Below, in pieces: positions 16,901-25,712 of a stretch of DNA of 64,000 nt. Origin of the DNA: CAIVAT01 sp964355945. GTDB taxonomy: Bacteria; Bacteroidota; Bacteroidia; Bacteroidales; FEN-979. The position numbers were made by a program, and so were the translations under genes. The stretch's first letter is position 1. Each line of letters opens with the position of its first letter. The stretch lies in assembly GCA_964355945.1 (NCBI GenBank), contig CAYHGE010000006.1:11351-75350 (forward strand). The letters are read 5' to 3'. The notes below the pieces were generated by a model that ran no database searches, had not been told where the DNA came from, and was given only the letters and a program-made list of their open reading frames with translations.

Positions 16901-18115
16901 TTAAAGCGAATTAATGATTTCCAACAATTTTGACGTATAGATCTCAGGTGCATGGTAGTGTTCACACATTTTCCTGGCTGTCCTGCCTTTTTCCAGGATC
17001 TCATCCTGCTGGTCCCTTAATGCAAAAATTAGCCGCGTACACTGATCCAGGTTCGCAGGATCTGCACTCCATCCCGACTTATGTTCGGTCACCATTAAAT
17101 CAATTTCTGATCCGGGCTCAACAAAAGCAAGAATAGGCCTGGCTGCAGCCATATAGGAATAGGTTTTGCTCGGAACGCCCATTCCCTTTAATCCGGGGGT
17201 TAGCGAAACCAGCCCAATATCCCCGGCATTCAGGAAAACATTCTCCTGTTCACGACTCATTGCGGGTAATAATGTTGCGTTGGCCAGCCTGTTTTGATCT
17301 ATAAATTGTGTAAACTGTTCTTTCATCGCCCCATCTCCAATAAACAGGAAATGAACATCGGGGAGATCTTTCACTGACAATAATAAGTTGCATAAAAACT
17401 CTATGTTCTGTGCCCTGCCTATGTTTCCTGTAAATAACATGACGAGTTTATGTTCAAGTCCGAGTTGCCTGATGATTGGATTACTCTTTTTATCGGAAGG
17501 TATGATTTTGTCTGGTTCTGCAAAATTAGGAATGTAATGCACTTTATGCTGATCACGGATTTTCTGTCTCATGAGTATTTCCATGTCACGGCCAATGACC
17601 AAAATCGCGTCATATTGATCCAGCGATTTGTTGAACGCAAAGCGAATCAATTGGAATAAGGGATTTGTCTGCGTAATTAAACCAGTGGCAACCATATTTT
17701 CAGGAAACACATCATGCACGATCAGAACAGCTTTAAAACCTTTGATCATTTTGCCAAACCGGATGAAAAATGTGAGTGCAGTCGGGTTGGTTACACTTAC
17801 CAGCGTGTCATTTTTTTTAACAAGACGAAGCATCGCGAAGAAGAGCCGAAAACTCAGAAGAATGATGCGAAACGGACGCTGCACCAGGCTGTCTTTGTTT
17901 AACCGGCTGTCCTTAATTCGAAAAACCTTGGGACTTCCTGAATTTCCCGCGGCAGACTCTGTGCCCTGTGATGTTGTAATTACACTTACCTGCCTTTCAC
18001 CGGATATCCTGTCTGCAATGACTGTCATGATGCGCCCTGTGGCATTATCGCATGGGCGAAAATACTCCGAAACGATCCATATCTGTCCTTCGGTTGGTAA
18101 CTTCTTGTCTGACAC
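16901..18115 (-). CDS. wbuB: Glycosyltransferase family 4, WbuB-like (putative L-FucNAc transferase)
   Basis: A 404-residue GT-B enzyme. The N-terminal IWIVSEYFRPCDNATG is the acceptor-side signature of WbuB-type transferases. The C-terminal half has LVMLFTGNIGRAQN and MGVPSKTYSYMAAARPILAF, ending in the EPGSEID nucleotide-sugar pocket. WbuB adds N-acetyl-L-fucosamine to the lipid-linked sugar in E. coli O26. The CapE/F/G genes for UDP-L-FucNAc in this same operon make that donor likely here. Confidence 0.78.
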   Translation of the reverse strand: MSDKKLPTEGQIWIVSEYFRPCDNATGRIMTVIADRISGERQVSVITTSQGTESAAGNSGSPKVFRIKDSRLNKDSLVQRPFRIILLSFRLFFAMLRLVKKNDTLVSVTNPTALTFFIRFGKMIKGFKAVLIVHDVFPENMVATGLITQTNPLFQLIRFAFNKSLDQYDAILVIGRDMEILMRQKIRDQHKVHYIPNFAEPDKIIPSDKKSNPIIRQLGLEHKLVMLFTGNIGRAQNIEFLCNLLLSVKDLPDVHFLFIGDGAMKEQFTQFIDQNRLANATLLPAMSREQENVFLNAGDIGLVSLTPGLKGMGVPSKTYSYMAAARPILAFVEPGSEIDLMVTEHKSGWSADPANLDQCTRLIFALRDQQDEILEKGRTARKMCEHYHAPEIYTSKLLEIINSL

Positions 18116-18138
18116 CTGCCTGTTGAAGCTTGAGTTTG

Positions 18139-18855
18139 TTAATGGTTTACAGTTTTCTTAAACACCCCCAGGAATGATTCACCATGCTTCCAACTCATTG
18201 ATCCGAAAAGAAAAAGAAGCATCCAGTTTGCGATCCCAAGGGGTAGTTTATTCATGAGGGGTATTCCGGAAAAAAAGGTGGAGCCGCAGTAAACAGGGGT
18301 AAACCCATTTTCCTTCAGGAGTAAAACCCAATCGTCAAAGCCTTTCAATGACACGTGATCTTCACGATATCCGGTCCACTTATCCTTCATGAACCTGGCT
18401 CCGAGGCCGCTCAGGTTGGGCGTGGTTAATATGAAGATTCCTCCCGGCAAAAGGTGGTTGTGTACCTTTTTCAACATCATCTCCGGCCGGTGCAGATGTT
18501 CGATTACCTGAAGGGAGACGACAACATCGAATTGCACATCTCCAGGTTCAAAATCCTCGGCATTCCCGTTAATAATATTTGCATTTTGGATTTTTCCCGA
18601 AATAACCGGGATCAACCTTGGGTCATATTCAATCCCGGTGAGTGTTGCATCTGGGAAAGCCTCTTCAAGGAATGAAATGAAATAGCCTGACCCACATCCA
18701 ATTTCCAGAAATGTCGGGGTTGGCTTGTTTCTGATTGATTTCCTGATGATGCTGATGATCTTGCGAAAAGTCAGCTTCCTTTTGAACCTGTATATTCTGC
18801 CGTCAGGTTCTTCATAATAGGACGGAATATTTAAATCTACACTTACAGGCTCCAT
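18139..18855 (-). CDS. Class I SAM-dependent methyltransferase
   Basis: A 238-residue Rossmann methyltransferase of the UbiG/Methyltransf_23 type. Motif I is TFLEIGCGSGYF, followed by LTGIEYD and VVSLQVIEHLHRPE (motif IV region) and LLPGGIFILTTPN. The substrate is unknown; position between glycosyltransferases suggests O- or N-methylation of a sugar or chain end. A hydrophobic stretch near residues 205-222 suggests membrane association. It lies 7 bp after the preceding glycosyltransferase gene. Confidence 0.8.
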   Translation of the reverse strand: MEPVSVDLNIPSYYEEPDGRIYRFKRKLTFRKIISIIRKSIRNKPTPTFLEIGCGSGYFISFLEEAFPDATLTGIEYDPRLIPVISGKIQNANIINGNAEDFEPGDVQFDVVVSLQVIEHLHRPEMMLKKVHNHLLPGGIFILTTPNLSGLGARFMKDKWTGYREDHVSLKGFDDWVLLLKENGFTPVYCGSTFFSGIPLMNKLPLGIANWMLLFLFGSMSWKHGESFLGVFKKTVNH

Positions 18856-18862
18856 TAGTACC

Positions 18863-19945
18863 TTATTTCGGTTGGATATTTTGAGGTATCAGCTTCATAA
18901 AATCGCTGACTTTATTTTTATAATAAAAAGTTGCGAGAAATTTCTCCTGGCAATTGTGCATAAAAGTTGCCTTGTTGTTCAATATTTCCGATGCTGCATG
19001 AGCGATCTCATCAATGTTCCTGTTGTCGCTGATTGCAACTCCTGTTTGATGGTTATCGAAAAACTCATTTTCGTTGCCCGATAAAATGATGACAGATGCA
19101 CCGAACATGTAGGCTTTGGGCAATACACCACTCTGCATCGAACGGTAATATGCATTCCAGACAATCAGACTTTTTTTGTAGAAAACATTGATCTCCTCGT
19201 TTGTCATTGAACGACCGGAACTGACGCTGACTTTTCCGGCGACGATATGTGGTTTCAGGATTTCCATCTCCCTTTGAGGAATTTCATTGCGTGTGGCAAC
19301 GATAAACTGCACCCCGGGAAATAAATCATGCCGCACGGCATGATCAACAAATCTTACATACTGATCAAAAGCATGATCAGCCGCGATGGTTCCGATGTAT
19401 GAAAAGCAATTCTTATCATCCTTGTGGGGCCCTGAACCTGCTTCATCATCGAAAAGCAGGGGAAGCATGGAATACTGCCGATTAAGCATGGTGTACTTGC
19501 GCTGATACAACTTCAATGCCTTGGCTGACGGCAATACGATTCTGTCCGACAGCAGAATCACCGGGATATTCACCAGGTTGATCAGGCAGATTTTCAGGAT
19601 TTTTTTTATTCTGAACCCTGAACGGTAGTAGTTTAGGATAGAATCGAAGGGTTCATGATAGATATAGATGATCCATGTTTTATACAAAACCTTAAGCCTG
19701 ATGATCTCAGGAATATTCCTGAGACTCGGGAACCAGAATACCGCAACATCGATGGATGAGAGCCTGCCCAATTCCTTTGGTGTTGTCACCGTGTCGTACT
19801 GATGATCTGCATCCAGCGCACGAAAACCAGGGTTGACATAGAGAGTTGGTTGAAAACCTGCCTCTTTAAACAGCTTATAATTGGCAATCAGATGCGAAAA
19901 ATGGCCCGGATTGAAATTTAATGAAACGACCAGTGCATTCTTCAT
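18863..19945 (-). CDS. Putative GT-B glycosyltransferase
   Basis: A 360-residue protein with a two-domain GT-B layout. The N-terminus (ALVVSLNFNPGHFSHLIANYKLFKEAG) is an acceptor-domain beginning. The C-terminal half contains YIGTIAADHAFDQYVRF and LPKAYMFGASVIILSGNENEFFDNHQTG, the equivalent of the donor-binding region. It does not carry the clear E-x7-E of canonical GT4, so the family is not settled. A role in assembling the repeat unit is inferred from operon position. Confidence 0.65.
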   Translation of the reverse strand: MKNALVVSLNFNPGHFSHLIANYKLFKEAGFQPTLYVNPGFRALDADHQYDTVTTPKELGRLSSIDVAVFWFPSLRNIPEIIRLKVLYKTWIIYIYHEPFDSILNYYRSGFRIKKILKICLINLVNIPVILLSDRIVLPSAKALKLYQRKYTMLNRQYSMLPLLFDDEAGSGPHKDDKNCFSYIGTIAADHAFDQYVRFVDHAVRHDLFPGVQFIVATRNEIPQREMEILKPHIVAGKVSVSSGRSMTNEEINVFYKKSLIVWNAYYRSMQSGVLPKAYMFGASVIILSGNENEFFDNHQTGVAISDNRNIDEIAHAASEILNNKATFMHNCQEKFLATFYYKNKVSDFMKLIPQNIQPK

Positions 19946-19981
19946 AATAACAGGCTGCTGAATAAACGTCTTTCCCTGATC

Positions 19982-20965
19982 TTAAATATACTCATTCAGG
20001 TGTTCCCTGTAATATTCATACGTCAGAGAAGTGCCTTCTTCCAGCGAAACGGCGGGTGAGAACCCTGTCAGGTCCCTGATCAGGCTGATGTCGGCGATCG
20101 CATCGCCTGTTTCAAGATTTTCATAATTCGCGGGCCAGGGCACCATCTCCATGTTGCCATTCTTCACAACCTTCAAAACGGTTGAAACCATTTCCCTGAA
20201 CGCAGTCCCTTCCCCGGATCCTATGTTGATAATCTTCCCGATCGCCTGGTCACAACTGCCTATTCTGAAAAACCCTTCGATGAGATCGTCTGAATAGACA
20301 TAGTCGCGCAATTGGCTCCCTTCGCCAAAAATCTTTATGGTTTCACCATTCATGGCCATTCTGATGAACCAGCCAATCAGCGAATACTTACTATGCTTCA
20401 CCTGCTGCCGCGGCCCGTAAGGATTGGTAATCCTCATCACGACAAACGGAATTTTATACTCCCGGAAATAGAGGTGAAGGTAGTTTTCAGAAAGCAGCTT
20501 ATGCACCCCGTAGAGGCTCAATGGCTTGGGATAATCCGTTTCCAGGAACTTCTTATTGGTAACATAGCCAAGCACCATGCGCGAACTGGAAAAAAGGATC
20601 ACCGGCTTGTGGTTCAGCTCCCTGCAAATTTCCAGGATCAGCAAGGTTGACAACGCATTTTTATCGAGGTCCTCAAGCGGAATTTTCAGGCTGTCTATGT
20701 AACTCACCTGCGCAGCAAAGTGAAAAATAATCTCAACCTCAGCAACCAGTGGCTTCAGCACACTCCGGTTACAAACATCTCCAACGATTATTTTAACCTG
20801 GGTTTTTATGGAATCAACGTTCACCATATTGCCTCCGTAGCGATCATCGAGTGAATCGAGGATCGTTACCACAGCACCTTCTTCGACCAGTCTGACGGCC
20901 AGGTTGCTACCCAGGAAGCCCAGGCCTCCGGTGATAAGAACTCTTTTTGACTTGTAATTATTCAT
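19982..20965 (-). CDS. NAD-dependent epimerase/dehydratase (extended SDR)
   Basis: A 327-residue nucleotide-sugar SDR with GGLGFLGSNLAVRL, SSSRMVLG, active site YGVHK and RITNPYGPRQQVKHSKYSL, the last typical of UDP-glucose 4-epimerase-like enzymes. Exact substrate unknown. The frame extends upstream to 21037, but those codons come from the stump of a restriction gene; the ATG at 20965 (MNNYKSKRVLITGG) is the natural start. Its upstream neighbour in the operon is now the RhuM/hsdR remnant. Confidence 0.8.
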   Translation of the reverse strand: MNNYKSKRVLITGGLGFLGSNLAVRLVEEGAVVTILDSLDDRYGGNMVNVDSIKTQVKIIVGDVCNRSVLKPLVAEVEIIFHFAAQVSYIDSLKIPLEDLDKNALSTLLILEICRELNHKPVILFSSSRMVLGYVTNKKFLETDYPKPLSLYGVHKLLSENYLHLYFREYKIPFVVMRITNPYGPRQQVKHSKYSLIGWFIRMAMNGETIKIFGEGSQLRDYVYSDDLIEGFFRIGSCDQAIGKIINIGSGEGTAFREMVSTVLKVVKNGNMEMVPWPANYENLETGDAIADISLIRDLTGFSPAVSLEEGTSLTYEYYREHLNEYI

Positions 20966-21024
20966 AAGAAATGAAGTGGATATTATTAATTCAACGGATG
21001 GCGGCATGTTGGGAAAGACACATT

Positions 21025-21184
21025 TTACAGGTCGCATTTTCCCATTTCTTCATAAAGTTTGCCTTCTTCTATTTCGCCTTCTACAACGGTATTCACGAAG
21101 TACTTTAGAGCTTTCCACCACGCCCCAACCGCAAGCCTTTAGCTTTGGGTCAATTAGTTCGGTTCTGGTTTCAGCTTCGTTCAT
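21025..21184 (-). pseudogene. Truncated hsdR (type I restriction endonuclease subunit R) remnant
   Basis: Starting at the ATG 21184-21182, overlapping the RhuM stop region, the frame reads MNEAETRTELIDPKLKACG then WGVVESSKVLREY. This is the standard N-terminus of EcoEI-type HsdR. Homology stops after about 32 residues and the frame hits a stop at 21050. A second frame (21096 to 21025) reads VVEGEIEEGKLYEEMGKCDL and ends in TAA, possibly another piece of the same lost gene. The motor and nuclease domains are missing. Confidence 0.7.
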
Positions 21185-22175
21185 TTCGTTTCTTTATTTT
21201 TTGTTCCATCGACTTCATTTCCTCCAGGTCGTTTTGGTCGGCGTTCAATGCTTCGTACTCCTTTCGTTTTTGGTCGAATTGCTCGTAGATTTTTTCTACA
21301 TGGCTTTCCATTTGGGCGTTTGATACTGTTCCACTTCCCTGTAATATTTTTTTGTTTTGAAAAATAAACAAACGGTCAACGTTCTCTTTCCAAAACGCCA
21401 TGGTAAGGTCTTTACGCTCTTTAACAGTAAGCTCGGCTGTTTCGAGGAAAATAACAACAAGCCGGTTCAATGTATCAATTTCATCTTCAGTTAAGTAGTT
21501 TTTGGCTGTGATAATATCCTGTTTGCGGACAATGGCAGCCTTCCACGAAGTTAAGCCCATGTTTTCTTTTTGAGCATCGGCACGACCAACAATCAATTCG
21601 GCTGCGGTTTTACCTGTTACAGCAAACAGCAATTTGTTTTGGGTTTCGGCAAAAAACATTTGGGTTGCCTTGTCGGTGGCATCATAATCACTGCTAAGGG
21701 CAAATAAATCACGCACTTTTTGGTAAAATCGTTTCTCGGATGCACGGATATCACGTATGCGGCTGAGTAATTCATCGAAATAGTCGGGACGGCCATCGGG
21801 ATTTTTCAAACGCTCATCGTCCATTATAAAGCCCTTGCGCAAATACTCGGTAAGGTTACGGTTTGCCCATTGGCGAAATTGCGTACCACGAACGCCACGA
21901 ACCCGAAAGCCAATAGCCATAATCATTTCGAGCGAATAAAACGTAACGTTATAGTTTTTGCCATCGGCGGCAGTTGTAAAGTAATTCTTTACAACTGAAT
22001 CGAAATCTAACTCGCTCTCTTTTAATATGCTTGATACATGCTGCCCAATGTTTTGCTTAGAGGTGGCAAAAAGTTCGGCTATTTGGGTTTGATTAAGCCA
22101 CACGCTGCCACCTTTGGCATACAGGGCAATAGAGCTTTTACCATCAGGGGTGTTATATATGATAAGGTCGCTCAT
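21171..22175 (-). CDS. RhuM-family protein (restriction-locus-associated)
   Basis: A 334-residue soluble protein of the RhuM family: VWLNQTQIAELFATSKQNIGQH (helix-turn-helix-like N-terminus), YNVTFYSLEMIMAIGFRVRG, TQFRQWANRNLTEYL, then a Fic/DOC-like C-terminal region (TSWKAAIVRKQDIITAKNYL, LTMAFW). RhuM genes are often embedded in type I restriction-modification operons; here the next gene is a stump of hsdR overlapping its stop. Function unresolved (first named in a Salmonella pathogenicity island). It interrupts a glycan operon, a sign of insertion. Confidence 0.82.
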   Translation of the reverse strand: MSDLIIYNTPDGKSSIALYAKGGSVWLNQTQIAELFATSKQNIGQHVSSILKESELDFDSVVKNYFTTAADGKNYNVTFYSLEMIMAIGFRVRGVRGTQFRQWANRNLTEYLRKGFIMDDERLKNPDGRPDYFDELLSRIRDIRASEKRFYQKVRDLFALSSDYDATDKATQMFFAETQNKLLFAVTGKTAAELIVGRADAQKENMGLTSWKAAIVRKQDIITAKNYLTEDEIDTLNRLVVIFLETAELTVKERKDLTMAFWKENVDRLFIFQNKKILQGSGTVSNAQMESHVEKIYEQFDQKRKEYEALNADQNDLEEMKSMEQKIKKRNERS

Positions 22176-22202
22176 TAATTGTCTGAATTAAGATTTTTAG
22201 GA

Positions 22203-23345
22203 TTATGTTTGTTGGTTTTCCGCCAAGATTGTCTGAATGATCGACATATATTGCTGTGTCCGTTCTTCGCTGGTCGGAAAATCGTGAATGTGCCTGAAAC
22301 CCGATTCTATAATCCGGTTTCTGACCTGCTCATCCGTTACCAGGGTATGAATTTTTTCAGCAATATCATCGGGATCCAGTGGATCAAAGTAGATGGCTGC
22401 ATCCATACAAATAGCATGGGCAAATGAAAGATTGCTGGTCAAAATTGGTTTCCCGAGGAACATTCCTTCCAGGTAGAGTGCTGAAAAACACTCCAGCAGG
22501 GTTGGCAGGAATATAAAGTCGGCCTGCTCATACAATGAAGGACAACTTTCAATGGAAACAGGACCGACATTGATAATATGCTCCTCAGGTGTAGGAAAAT
22601 TCTCCTGGTAAATGGAATCGGGAACTGTCAGGATAAATCGCGGATTGATGTTGTATTTTTCCCGAAGCAACGGTATAACGCGTTTAATTACGAGCAGGTT
22701 TTTATGAGCTCCAAGTCCTGAGATGCTGATCATCCGCACCTCTCCCGCTGTTCTTGGCTGAAGGACAAGGTTTTTCCTTACAATCGCATTGTCAGAATAT
22801 ACAGGATGCAGCGCGGCAGTGACCATAAATATCCGCTGAACAGATACCCCCAGGAAAACAGATAGTCGCTTTCTTACATCTTCCGTCTCTGCAACATAAT
22901 ATTTCGCATTTCTTCTCAAAAAATACCGCTGAAGATATCGCTTCACTTTCAAGCTGATCGTTTCTTTCCACGACAACGTGTTGAAAAACGGAGATTCCGG
23001 GTACACATAATGGGGAATGGCATATCCCATCAGGTGGGGTGATGCAGGAGTCCAGTAGCTGGGGCCAAACAAGGTGAATGAAAAGTCAGGATCAAAGGTT
23101 CTTTCGAGCCCCGAAAGAATTTTCCTCATTTTCAGAAAATTTGCCGGCACTCCGATATGCTTCGGCAGGAAATGAAACACAAAGTTGGCGGGGAAGGCAG
23201 CCGGATCAATGTAACCTTTGAAATCAGGAGAGAGACAGACGTAATAAGTATTCCCGGCGTATTTTCGCAGGTGCTGAAAAGTAGCCAGTGCTACCTGGCT
23301 GGCCCCTCCGCCCCTGATATTGGAACAATTAACGAGAAGCTTCAT
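22203..23345 (-). CDS. Glycosyltransferase family 4
   Basis: A 380-residue GT-B transferase. The N-terminus KLLVNCSNIRGGGASQVAL has the glycine-rich acceptor loop. The C-terminal domain has ISISGLGAHKNLLVIKRVIPLL and the donor-site segment FIFLPTLLECFSALYLEGMFLGKPI (E-x7-E). Donor and acceptor unknown. It overlaps the acyltransferase gene upstream by 17 bp, showing tight coupling. Confidence 0.82.
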   Translation of the reverse strand: MKLLVNCSNIRGGGASQVALATFQHLRKYAGNTYYVCLSPDFKGYIDPAAFPANFVFHFLPKHIGVPANFLKMRKILSGLERTFDPDFSFTLFGPSYWTPASPHLMGYAIPHYVYPESPFFNTLSWKETISLKVKRYLQRYFLRRNAKYYVAETEDVRKRLSVFLGVSVQRIFMVTAALHPVYSDNAIVRKNLVLQPRTAGEVRMISISGLGAHKNLLVIKRVIPLLREKYNINPRFILTVPDSIYQENFPTPEEHIINVGPVSIESCPSLYEQADFIFLPTLLECFSALYLEGMFLGKPILTSNLSFAHAICMDAAIYFDPLDPDDIAEKIHTLVTDEQVRNRIIESGFRHIHDFPTSEERTQQYMSIIQTILAENQQT

Positions 23346-24513
23346 TTGGATGCAGACGGGGTGTTTTCATTGAAGGCGAGCTGATAAATGGTTTTTCAAC
23401 GAAGAAATGGGTTACCCATGCAAAGCTTGTTGTAAGGATAATGCCAATAAATACAAAGTAAAAGTGGCGTGGCATCGCGTTTCCCGTTGTTATCAGGATG
23501 GCGCCATTCATAAATACCAGGATTGGGAAATGAGTAACATAGAGTGTATATGAACAATCACCCAGCCATTTGAATTTAGCGAGTGTCTTTAACTCTGTGT
23601 AGTAATTGTGTACGGTATAAAGACCTAAAACAAGCCCGCCAAAGGCAAAGGCCCACAATGTATCTTCAATAATCTGATTATACAGCAATTTACGGAAGAT
23701 GATCAAAACAGGGAATAAAATTATCAGGATCGAAAACGGGCCGGTTTTGACTGGAATTCTTTTGCTGATGATGTCAGCAATGACGCATCCGATCCACCAG
23801 GAGAAGAGATAGTTGCTGATTTGAATAAGAATCGTCCAGGTTGAAGATGGTGCGATAAAACCGGCAATAAAAATCACAGTGACTGCAACAAGCGACCATT
23901 TAATATCTCGTTTGTTTAAATAAAGAAGCAACGGGTAGATCATGTAAAACCACCATTCATATTTTAATGACCAGAGCGGTCCGTTTGTACCCCAAACAGG
24001 TGTGATGGCATCTTGCACCAGCAAAAGGTTTCCCATCAGTGTTTTAAAGTCCATTATGTCGAATACAACCCCGTTGATGGAATGGTTCGGGGTAAGTTGG
24101 TGATAGATAGAAAAACCCAGATATCTTCCTGTTAAATCAAGGATTGTTGTTATCATGATTGCGAAGATTAAGGGGGGATAAATCCGCTTTACCCTTTTCA
24201 TAAAGTATTGAAGGAACTCAAATCGATAACCTGTATCCGCTTTCAGCTTAATTGAGTACTTTAAATGTATTACCAAACCCGATAGAACGAAAAAAAAGAG
24301 TACTGCCTCATGACCTAAAGTGAATAGTGACAGAAAATAGACCAACATTTTTCCGAAAAGATGATACTGGTCAGGATGCTTCAGATAACCTTCAGTATAA
24401 CCTTCCCACAGCAACCATCGTGAATGCCCGATCATCACATACAGGGCGGCCAACCCTCTCAGTCCGTCAAGAAATATCAATTGCTCTCTGATCGGGAGTT
24501 CAGATGCCTTCAT
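23329..24513 (-). CDS. Acyltransferase 3 family membrane protein (OafA/YrhL-like)
   Basis: A 394-residue protein with about ten transmembrane helices. The start FLDGLRGLAALYVMIGHSRW carries the Arg and His of the acyltransferase-3 active site. The family moves acetyl or other acyl groups onto exported glycans, so O-acetylation of the repeat unit is the likely job. It overlaps the genes on both sides (17 bp downstream, 4 bp upstream). Confidence 0.88.
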   Translation of the reverse strand: MKASELPIREQLIFLDGLRGLAALYVMIGHSRWLLWEGYTEGYLKHPDQYHLFGKMLVYFLSLFTLGHEAVLFFFVLSGLVIHLKYSIKLKADTGYRFEFLQYFMKRVKRIYPPLIFAIMITTILDLTGRYLGFSIYHQLTPNHSINGVVFDIMDFKTLMGNLLLVQDAITPVWGTNGPLWSLKYEWWFYMIYPLLLYLNKRDIKWSLVAVTVIFIAGFIAPSSTWTILIQISNYLFSWWIGCVIADIISKRIPVKTGPFSILIILFPVLIIFRKLLYNQIIEDTLWAFAFGGLVLGLYTVHNYYTELKTLAKFKWLGDCSYTLYVTHFPILVFMNGAILITTGNAMPRHFYFVFIGIILTTSFAWVTHFFVEKPFISSPSMKTPRLHPNEASR

Positions 24514-25712
24514 GAATGGGATAAGCCTTTCGCCATTTGTATACTTGAGATGAACGTTCCTGAAACACGTTGAAAAGCGAATTCCTCAGCACGCGTGAGT
24601 GCTCCAAAGGAAAGAGCCGCCAACAATTCACGGTCTTCCCCGATAAGGGTCAGGTAGTCTGCAATTGAAGCGAAATCCCCTTGTGGTAATATGAAACCTG
24701 ATTTTCCGTGTTCCACCACCTGAGCACAGGAAGAGGAGGCAATCACTGGAAGGCCATAACTCATTGCCTCTACCTGAACACTGCCAAAACCATCAGAAAG
24801 TGAAGGGAACACAAGAACATCGCTTGTGATGTAATAGTTTTCAACCTCCTGAAATGGAATTTGTCCGATGAAGTGAACGTTGTTTCCAATTCCTTTGAAT
24901 GCCTCCGGCGACTGGTAATTTTGTCCGAGAATGAAGAATTCAAATTTATCCTGATCAAGCATTTTTGCAGCTTCTATGAGATATTGGGCACCTTTGCGCA
25001 GAACGACAGAACCAACAAACAAGACCCTTAGCGGCTTATCCCTGATAATCTTTTTCTCAAAAACGGGGCTATGATTGATGCAAATCAGCGGAACAACAAC
25101 AATTTTTGATGGATCCGCACCTTGTCTGCCAATCAGATCGCGGGTCCATTCCGAGTTGACGATGATTCGGCCTGCTTCATCCCATTCCTGATATACCCTG
25201 GTATAATATTCCTGTGACCGTTGACTCCCTTCGGGGCTCCAGTCAGGCCATTTCATGTTTTCGGGAATTAAGATGGATGAATCATCACAGGCATCATATT
25301 GAATTAGCGTGGTTTGAGAACCGCTTTTTTTTAACTCACGGATAACTTCCAGTGATTCAGAACACATGCCAATGTACCCGGAAGATCTGTCAATGGATTT
25401 CAGCTGAAGCTGTGCGAATTGTGCCCCAAATTCTGCCAGCACTTTCGACTGATAAAAAACATCATTGGATTTGCTTAATGCCTGATAAAGCTGATAACCA
25501 AATCTATAAAATGCAACGACCTTTCGATTACTGATCATATTGCTTCTACGGCCGGCAATTTTCCGAATAATTGATGGCAATTTGTCCGACTCAAGGTTTG
25601 CCGGCATCCAGAAATCTGTATATAGCCTGTTGAGGAGCCCGGCTTCTTCCAGGACCGCAGCATAGAGGTAACGGTACCGTGCGCCGAGTTGTGCGAAATT
25701 ATATCCCGGCAT
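24510..25712 (-). CDS. Glycosyltransferase family 4
   Basis: A 400-residue GT-B enzyme. The N-terminal half includes RYRYLYAAVLEEAGLL and a segment with YIGMCSESLE. The donor-binding half shows LRVLFVGSVVLRKGAQYLIEAA, FIGQIPFQEVENYY and the canonical PSLSDGFGSVQVEAMSYGLPV (E-x7-E type). It overlaps the next gene upstream by 14 bp. Substrate unknown. Confidence 0.85.
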   Translation of the reverse strand: MPGYNFAQLGARYRYLYAAVLEEAGLLNRLYTDFWMPANLESDKLPSIIRKIAGRRSNMISNRKVVAFYRFGYQLYQALSKSNDVFYQSKVLAEFGAQFAQLQLKSIDRSSGYIGMCSESLEVIRELKKSGSQTTLIQYDACDDSSILIPENMKWPDWSPEGSQRSQEYYTRVYQEWDEAGRIIVNSEWTRDLIGRQGADPSKIVVVPLICINHSPVFEKKIIRDKPLRVLFVGSVVLRKGAQYLIEAAKMLDQDKFEFFILGQNYQSPEAFKGIGNNVHFIGQIPFQEVENYYITSDVLVFPSLSDGFGSVQVEAMSYGLPVIASSSCAQVVEHGKSGFILPQGDFASIADYLTLIGEDRELLAALSFGALTRAEEFAFQRVSGTFISSIQMAKGLSHS

